Positions 1 to 4,005 of a stretch of DNA of 7,293 nt are shown here, piece after piece. The stretch's first letter is position 1, and the number at the start of each line of letters is the position of its first letter. Source of the DNA: Fidelibacterota bacterium (GTDB lineage: Bacteria; Fidelibacterota; Marinisomatia; Marinisomatales; CAZVFT01). Under the pieces are notes generated by a model, which made no database searches, was not told the DNA's origin, and worked only from the letters and a program-made list of their open reading frames with translations. The stretch spans positions 1 to 7,293 of the forward strand of contig JACNLN010000132.1 of assembly GCA_014381485.1 (NCBI GenBank), given 5' to 3'. The translations under genes were made by a program, and so were the position numbers.

Positions 1-59
1 TTGAGTTTAAAAGATTGTAATTTCGGTTATTCAATGATTTTCCCACTTTTTTTATATCC

Positions 60-68
60 TTAACCACA
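60..68 (+). promoter_or_regulatory. DnaA-box-like 9-mer TTAACCACA
   Basis: It differs from the TTATCCACA consensus at one position (A for T at position 4). It lies in the AT-rich dnaN leader and is the closest match on the left side. Single boxes of this quality arise by chance, so the weight comes from the context. Confidence 0.35.
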
Positions 69-88
69 TAAAGTAAAACGTTAAAATT

Positions 89-172
89 AAGTATTAATTC
101 AAGTATTGATTATTGGTAACACGGATTTAAGGGGAAATTATCAACAGAAAAACTTTTATATAATTAATACTT
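89..172. repeat. Three copies of AAGTATTRATT, two direct and one inverted
   Basis: AAGTATTAATT lies at 89-99, AAGTATTGATT at 101-111 (together an imperfect tandem pair with a 12-bp period), and AATTAATACTT at 162-172, which is the exact reverse complement of the first copy. The inverted pair brackets the TTATCAACA box at 138-146 and its right arm sits in the AT-richest segment. The arrangement resembles iterons or an origin-binding-protein site. The motif is AT-rich in an AT-rich region, so chance is not excluded. Confidence 0.4.
138..146 (+). promoter_or_regulatory. DnaA-box-like 9-mer TTATCAACA
   Basis: One mismatch from TTATCCACA (A for C at position 6). It lies immediately left of the AT-richest segment, which is where a box that helps duplex opening would be expected. 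A related sequence, AAATCAACA, occurs at 284-292, and both are followed by a G and then a run of A with few other bases. Confidence 0.4.
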
Positions 173-216
173 TATTATGTTTAAATATTTATTTTTAGTA
201 TGATTATTATTTGATG
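151..216. other. Candidate DNA-unwinding element (AT-rich segment)
   Basis: Of 66 bases only 7 are G or C. It is flanked by box-like sequences at 138-146 and 232-240 and includes a perfect 10-bp palindrome, TAAATATTTA, at 182-191. The composition fits an origin-unwinding segment, but an AT-rich promoter region would look similar. Confidence 0.35.
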
Positions 217-218
217 TG

Positions 219-235
219 AACAGTAAAAAACTGTT
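219..235. repeat. Small inverted repeat AACAGT / ACTGTT
   Basis: The arms at 219-224 and 230-235 are perfectly complementary and enclose five A bases. The right arm overlaps the minus-strand box-like sequence at 232-240. As an RNA hairpin it would be weak; as DNA it could be a dyad operator. It has no T-run after it, so it is not a terminator. Confidence 0.25.
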
Positions 236-240
236 GGTAA
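232..240 (-). promoter_or_regulatory. Weak DnaA-box-like 9-mer (TTACCAACA on the - strand)
   Basis: The + strand reads TGTTGGTAA. Its complement has two mismatches to TTATCCACA and one to the local variant TTATCAACA at 138-146. It lies on the opposite strand and on the far side of the AT-rich segment. Confidence 0.25.
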
Positions 241-252
241 TAACGAACATTT

Positions 253-281
253 ATGACTAAAATGTTGTAATTAAATATGGT
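253..281 (+). promoter_or_regulatory. Possible sigma70-type promoter for dnaN
   Basis: ATGACT at 253-258 (4 of 6 to TTGACA) and TATGGT at 276-281 (4 of 6 to TATAAT) are separated by 17 bases and would start transcription near 288, giving a dnaN leader of about 45 bases. Both boxes are mediocre in a region where -10-like sequences are abundant, so this is only the best-spaced pair I noticed. Confidence 0.2.
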
Positions 282-331
282 TTAAATCAACAGGAAATTT
301 TTAAGAAAACTCGCTTAAAAAAGGTTAGAAA

Positions 332-1447
332 ATGAAAATAACTATAACTAAACAAAAACTTTTAGAAGCACTTCAGAAAATCTCAAAAGCCACTCCAACC
401 AGATCTACAATTCCTATATTAAATTGTGTTTTATTTTCAACTGAAAATAAAAATCTAATCTTAAGAGCAACGGATCATGAACTTACAATGGTTATGTCAA
501 TTGATACAAAAATAGATGAAGCTGGTGAAATAGCAATACCTTATCGAACACTTTTTGATATTACAAGTGCTATGCCTGATACAGATATAACATTTACTGT
601 TGATCCTAAAAACAAAGTAACTATTCAAACAAACTTTGGGAAATACGATATTGAAGGTGTAAGTGCAGAAGAGTTTCCATCAATTCCAGAAGTAGACAAC
701 AAAAAAGAAGTTTCTCTAAAACCGGCCATAATTTCAAGGCTGATAGAAAAAACAACGTTTGCTTTAAGCGCTGATGAACTCAAACCGGCTCTTCTGGGAA
801 CATTATTTAGGTTTCGAGAGGATGAAATAACATCTGTAGCAACAGATGGTCATAAATTATCTATTTGCTCAAGAAGAGATTACACGTCTAAGGGATATAT
901 TGGTGATGTAATTATTCCGAAAAAATTTTTAACGATTTTGCCGCAATACCTTAGCAGTGAAGAAGACACAACTCTATGGGTTGGAGAAAATCATGTCATG
1001 GTGTCCTTTGAAAATTTAACAATCTTTTCAAGAATAATTGATGAAAGCTATCCAGATTATCGAGGTGTAATTCCTAAGGAAAACGATAAAATTGTAAAGG
1101 GAAATAGAGAAGAATTAATTGCATCGGTAAAAAGAGTATCTATATTCTCAAATAAAAGCACAAAGCAAATTGCACTTCATTTATCCTCTGAAGGTAGCAA
1201 GATTACCACCGAGGATCCTGAAACAGCAAGCAGTGCAAAGGAAGATATTGAGCTTGAGTATAACAATGAAGATTTAATAATTGGATACAATGCCCAATTT
1301 TTAATCGATCTATTATCTCATATAGATACTGAGCAGGTTATATTAAAATTGAAAACTCCAATTAGTGCAGGACTTGTTTTCCCAGAAAGCCAGGAAGATA
1401 ACGAGGACCTTACTTTGCTTATCATGCCTATGCGCATGAGTGAATAA
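332..1447 (+). CDS. dnaN: DNA polymerase III subunit beta (sliding clamp)
   Basis: A 371-residue protein, the usual length for the bacterial beta clamp, a ring-shaped homodimer that encircles DNA and tethers the replicative polymerase and other DNA-repair partners. Each subunit has three similar domains of about 120 residues. Recognisable family segments are the N-terminal TRSTIPILNCVLF (23-35), LRATDHELTM (44-53), the domain-2 signature ATDGHKLSI (170-178), IIPKKFL (194-200), FSRIIDESYPDYRGVIP (232-248), and the C-terminal LLIMPMRM, which matches the MPMRL end that lines the partner-binding cleft, here followed by SE. The ATG is preceded by AAGG at 321-324, seven bases away. The coding sequence is strikingly AT-rich compared with gyrA. 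Transcription is probably from the AT-rich leader, possibly by readthrough from an unseen dnaA. The family assignment is secure. Confidence 0.97.
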   Translation: MKITITKQKLLEALQKISKATPTRSTIPILNCVLFSTENKNLILRATDHELTMVMSIDTKIDEAGEIAIPYRTLFDITSAMPDTDITFTVDPKNKVTIQTNFGKYDIEGVSAEEFPSIPEVDNKKEVSLKPAIISRLIEKTTFALSADELKPALLGTLFRFREDEITSVATDGHKLSICSRRDYTSKGYIGDVIIPKKFLTILPQYLSSEEDTTLWVGENHVMVSFENLTIFSRIIDESYPDYRGVIPKENDKIVKGNREELIASVKRVSIFSNKSTKQIALHLSSEGSKITTEDPETASSAKEDIELEYNNEDLIIGYNAQFLIDLLSHIDTEQVILKLKTPISAGLVFPESQEDNEDLTLLIMPMRMSE

Positions 1448-1460
1448 TTTTTGTGAGGAA

Positions 1461-1693
1461 TAATTTCAAGCTGTTTTTGTTTAAAAGAGCATCGAGACGC
1501 ACTTTAATATTTTATCTTCCTTTTTTATTGTTATAAATCAATTAATCAACGGTAGAACTATTGCTACTGAAGGTTATACAAAATGAAGTCATTATGCTAC
1601 AAGTGAAACAAACCAGCACGTTCCCAACAAATCGGTAGGGCTATCAGGGAAGGATAAAAAAGGGTAATTGATGGAATAATGTACTTGAAATTA
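1461..1693. repeat. 10-bp inverted repeat bracketing the dnaN-DUF721 gap
   Basis: TAATTTCAAG at 1461-1470 is the exact reverse complement of CTTGAAATTA at 1684-1693. The trinucleotide GAA lies immediately outside both ends (1458-1460 and 1694-1696), and both arms carry a terminal TA. This is the geometry of a small non-coding insertion of about 233 bp. The arms are short and AT-rich, and no transposase is present, so coincidence is a real alternative. Confidence 0.25.
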
Positions 1694-1706
1694 GAAACTT
1701 GAAATT
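1683..1706 (+). repeat. Direct repeat ACTTGAAATT, 14-bp period
   Basis: Two identical 10-mers lie at 1683-1692 and 1697-1706, separated by AGAA. Both are also complementary to the segment at 1462-1470. They sit about 40-60 bases before the DUF721 start, so they could be an operator pair or the trace of a small duplication. Confidence 0.35.
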
Positions 1707-1742
1707 TGGCAACAACCAATTATCCCCCCAAAATATAATCAA

Positions 1743-2018
1743 GTGAAAAAGCTAAAATCAGCGATTGAGGAACTCTTAAGTAAAACCGGAATAGAAAAAC
1801 CAGTTCAGCAAAATAAAATTTTTATTATATGGGAAGATATTGTTGGAGAAACGATTGCTAAAAATACAGAGCCCGAGGAAGTAAAACACGGGGTACTCAT
1901 TGTTAGGACTGCCACTTCTGTTTGGAGGAATGAACTTGCTATGATGAAAAAAGAAATAATGAAAGAGATAGACCGTCAATTGGGAGAGGGCATTATCAGG
2001 GATATAAGGTTATTATGA
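1743..2018 (+). CDS. DUF721 / DciA-like protein
   Basis: A 91-residue protein matching the DUF721 (DciA) family, whose better-studied members interact with the replicative helicase DnaB and help load it in bacteria without DnaC-type loaders. The family pattern is clear: an N-terminal helix, then IWEDIVGETIAKNTEP (29-44, with W30 and G35), a strand segment GVLIVRTATSVWRNEL (50-65, with W61 and L65), and a C-terminal basic helix-strand ending IRDIRLL. It is essentially only the core domain, without the extra C-terminal region of longer DciA proteins. The GTG start is the only plausible one, because the frame has no other early start, yet no Shine-Dalgarno is visible upstream (C-rich then AT-rich). 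The GTG overlaps a TGA of the adjacent frame. Its stop overlaps gyrB by ATGA, so it is likely co-translated with gyrase. Family assignment is good; the helicase-loading role is inferred. Confidence 0.85.
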   Translation: MKKLKSAIEELLSKTGIEKPVQQNKIFIIWEDIVGETIAKNTEPEEVKHGVLIVRTATSVWRNELAMMKKEIMKEIDRQLGEGIIRDIRLL

Positions 2019-3994
2019 GCGCAAGAAAGAAAGCAGATACCATCAAAGATTACAGCGCTGAAAAGATAACCGTCTTAAAAGGTCTTGAGGCGGTACGTAG
2101 ACGTCCTGCGATGTATATCGGGGATTTAGGAAAAAGAGGGCTTCATCATCTTGTGAACGAAGTTGTGGATAATAGCGTTGATGAAGCTCTCGTTGGCTAT
2201 TGCACAAAGATCGTTGTGACAGTCCATAAGGATGGATCAGTCAGCGTTCAGGATAACGGTAGAGGAATACCTGTTGACGTTCACAAGGAAGAAAATAAGC
2301 CAGCTCTTGAGGTGGTGATGACGGTTCTTCATGCTGGCGGTAAATTTGACAAAGGCAGTTATAAAATTTCTGGTGGATTACATGGCGTTGGCGTATCTGT
2401 GGTAAACGCACTTTCCAGTCGATTGATTGCTGAAGTATGTCGCGACGGTAAAAAATATCGACAGGAATATGGGAGAGGTAAAACAAAAACAAAGCTTAAA
2501 GAAACAGGAAAAACAAGGAAAAAGGGTACATACATTCGGTTTTATCCAGATGAGGAAATTTTTAAAGAGATCGATTGGAGTTTCAACATTATTTCCGATA
2601 GACTCCGTGAGCTTGCCTATTTAAACAGTAATCTGGAAATAAATGTAGTTGATGAACGTGAGGGTCCAAAAAAAGAAGAGAGATATAAATACAAGGGTGG
2701 ATTAACTGATTTCGTAAAATTTCTTGATGGTCAAACCCATCCATTACACAATAAAGTAATCACGATTAAGAAGGTTAAAGGAGAAGCTCCTATTGATGTT
2801 GCCCTCAGGTATAACGACGGTTACACTGAGAACATATTAACTTTTGTAAATAACATCAATACGGTGGAAGGCGGAACACATTTGTCTGGATTCAGATCAG
2901 CCCTTACAAGGGCATTCAATCACTATGCCATAAAAAACAATCTGTTAAAGGGGGCAAAAGGAGAGAAGATCAAGCTTGGGGGTGAGGATTTTCGGGAAGG
3001 TTTAACGTCAATTCTTTCAGTAAAGGTTGCAGAGCCGCAATTCGAGGGTCAGACGAAAACGAAGCTTGGAAATGGAGAGATAAAAGGGGTTGTTGACTCC
3101 GTCGTATTTGAGGGGCTTCAGGACTTTTTGGAACAAAACCCCCCCATAGCCAAGCGCATTATAGAAAAAGCAGTTATGGCAGCTCGAAGCAGAGCGGCAG
3201 CAAAAAAAGCACGTGAGTTAATCAGGCGTAAGAGCACACTGGATAGTGGTGCATTGCCGGGTAAACTGGCGGACTGTTCGAACCGTGACCCAGCGATGTG
3301 TGAACTTTTCCTGGTTGAGGGAGATTCCGCAGGAGGATCTGCAAAGCAGGGGAGAAATCGTCGCTTTCAGGCAATTTTACCTCTCAGGGGGAAGGTCATC
3401 AATGCAGAAAAAGCAAGAGTGGACAGGCTTCTTGCCAACAATGAAATTCAATCGATCATCACCGCAATTGGTGCAGGATTTGGGGGCGATCCTGATGATG
3501 AAGGTAAAAAAGCAAGCTCAGATTTTGATATTGATAAGCTCCGGTATCACAAAATAATTATTATGACCGATGCTGACGTAGATGGGAGTCACATCAGAAC
3601 CTTGCTATTAACCTTTCTGTATAGAAAAATGCAGGACCTCATTACTAACGGTAACATATATCTTGCACAACCACCGCTGTATAGAATTAATCAGGGGAAG
3701 AAAGAATTATATGCATATGATGACAACGAATGTGATATTTACATTGAGCGTTTTAAACGGGAAAGTAAGACAAAAAAAGTAAACGTCCAGAGATATAAAG
3801 GACTGGGAGAGATGAATCCTGAGCAGTTATGGTCTACCACAATGGATCCCGAGAGGAGAACGTTGATTCAGGTAACAATTGAGGATGCAGCTGAGGCTGC
3901 AAAAACTTTTACTGATTTAATGGGGCGCGATGTGGAAGCGAGAAGGAAATTTATCGAAACAAACGCACGGTTTGTTGTAAACCTTGATGTGTAG
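2015..3994 (+). CDS. gyrB: DNA gyrase subunit B
   Basis: The ATPase subunit of DNA gyrase (GyrA2GyrB2), which uses ATP to introduce negative supercoils. The 659 residues match the compact GyrB form that lacks the long insertion of the E. coli protein. In order: RRRPAMYIGD (28-37), GHKL ATPase motifs EVVDNSVDEA (49-58, with the Mg-binding Asn53), DNGRGIP (80-86) and GGLHGVG (120-126), the transducer QTK loop (346-348), the Toprim domain with EGDSAGG (435-441, catalytic Glu435) and DADVDGSH (519-526, metal-binding Asp), and YKGLGEMN (594-601) near the C-terminal GyrA-binding tail. A short acidic and polar insertion lies at about 489-503, between the two Toprim motifs. The start overlaps the DUF721 stop, with AAGG at 2006-2009 as ribosome site. 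ParE is the alternative, but a gyrA with a true GyrA box follows 11 bases later. Confidence 0.97.
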   Translation: MSARKKADTIKDYSAEKITVLKGLEAVRRRPAMYIGDLGKRGLHHLVNEVVDNSVDEALVGYCTKIVVTVHKDGSVSVQDNGRGIPVDVHKEENKPALEVVMTVLHAGGKFDKGSYKISGGLHGVGVSVVNALSSRLIAEVCRDGKKYRQEYGRGKTKTKLKETGKTRKKGTYIRFYPDEEIFKEIDWSFNIISDRLRELAYLNSNLEINVVDEREGPKKEERYKYKGGLTDFVKFLDGQTHPLHNKVITIKKVKGEAPIDVALRYNDGYTENILTFVNNINTVEGGTHLSGFRSALTRAFNHYAIKNNLLKGAKGEKIKLGGEDFREGLTSILSVKVAEPQFEGQTKTKLGNGEIKGVVDSVVFEGLQDFLEQNPPIAKRIIEKAVMAARSRAAAKKARELIRRKSTLDSGALPGKLADCSNRDPAMCELFLVEGDSAGGSAKQGRNRRFQAILPLRGKVINAEKARVDRLLANNEIQSIITAIGAGFGGDPDDEGKKASSDFDIDKLRYHKIIIMTDADVDGSHIRTLLLTFLYRKMQDLITNGNIYLAQPPLYRINQGKKELYAYDDNECDIYIERFKRESKTKKVNVQRYKGLGEMNPEQLWSTTMDPERRTLIQVTIEDAAEAAKTFTDLMGRDVEARRKFIETNARFVVNLDV

Positions 3995-4005
3995 CAGGGA
4001 AAGAA

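Larger units (their letters stand above)
1..331. other. AT-rich intergenic leader of dnaN, candidate replication origin (oriC) region
   Basis: No gene is supported here. The four full lines between 61 and 300 that I counted are only 18-22% G+C, far lower than the genes downstream. The stretch holds near-consensus DnaA boxes at 60-68 and 138-146 on the + strand and a weaker one at 232-240 on the - strand, an extremely AT-rich segment at 151-216, and three copies of an 11-bp motif. A position directly before dnaN, where dnaA-dnaN intergenic origins lie in many bacteria, supports the call. dnaA itself is not in the window, no box is a perfect TTATCCACA, and the cluster is sparse, so this could also be an ordinary AT-rich promoter region or only part of an origin. 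Confidence 0.45.
1448..1742. other. 295-base gap without an intact gene, at the usual recF position
   Basis: Between dnaN and the DUF721 gene many bacteria carry recF (about 360 codons); here there is room for fewer than 100 codons. I find no convincing protein. The longest open stretch noticed in the middle, ending at a TAG near 1638, resembles no family I know. No GC-rich hairpin followed by T bases is visible after dnaN, so I cannot place a terminator. A modest inverted pair, TTCCC at 1621-1625 and GGGAA at 1647-1651, lacks a T tail. The right end carries a tandem 10-bp repeat and a 7-codon frame resembling a RecF start. The promoter of the gyrase operon would be expected here, but I see no well-spaced pair of boxes. 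Confidence 0.7.

Noticed and set aside
3..20. Open stretch ending in TAA at the left edge (reads EFKRL then stop), possible tail of an upstream dnaA.
   Set aside because: Only five residues are visible and they match no DnaA end that I can recognise; any AT-rich sequence gives such a stretch.
159..164. TATAAT hexamer upstream of dnaN as a -10 box.
   Set aside because: No TTGACA-like sequence lies 16-18 bases before it and the region is full of AT hexamers.
1531..1640. Short open frame in the gap (reads STVELLLLKVIQ...) as a small protein or transposase remnant.
   Set aside because: No start codon with a ribosome site and no family resemblance.
1621..1651. TTCCC / GGGAA inverted pair as a dnaN terminator.
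   Set aside because: The stem is only five pairs with a 21-base loop and no T-run follows.
1734..1745. TATAAT just before the DUF721 GTG as a leaderless promoter.
   Set aside because: The -10 would end four bases before the start codon, giving a transcript start inside the gene, and there is no -35 match at normal spacing.
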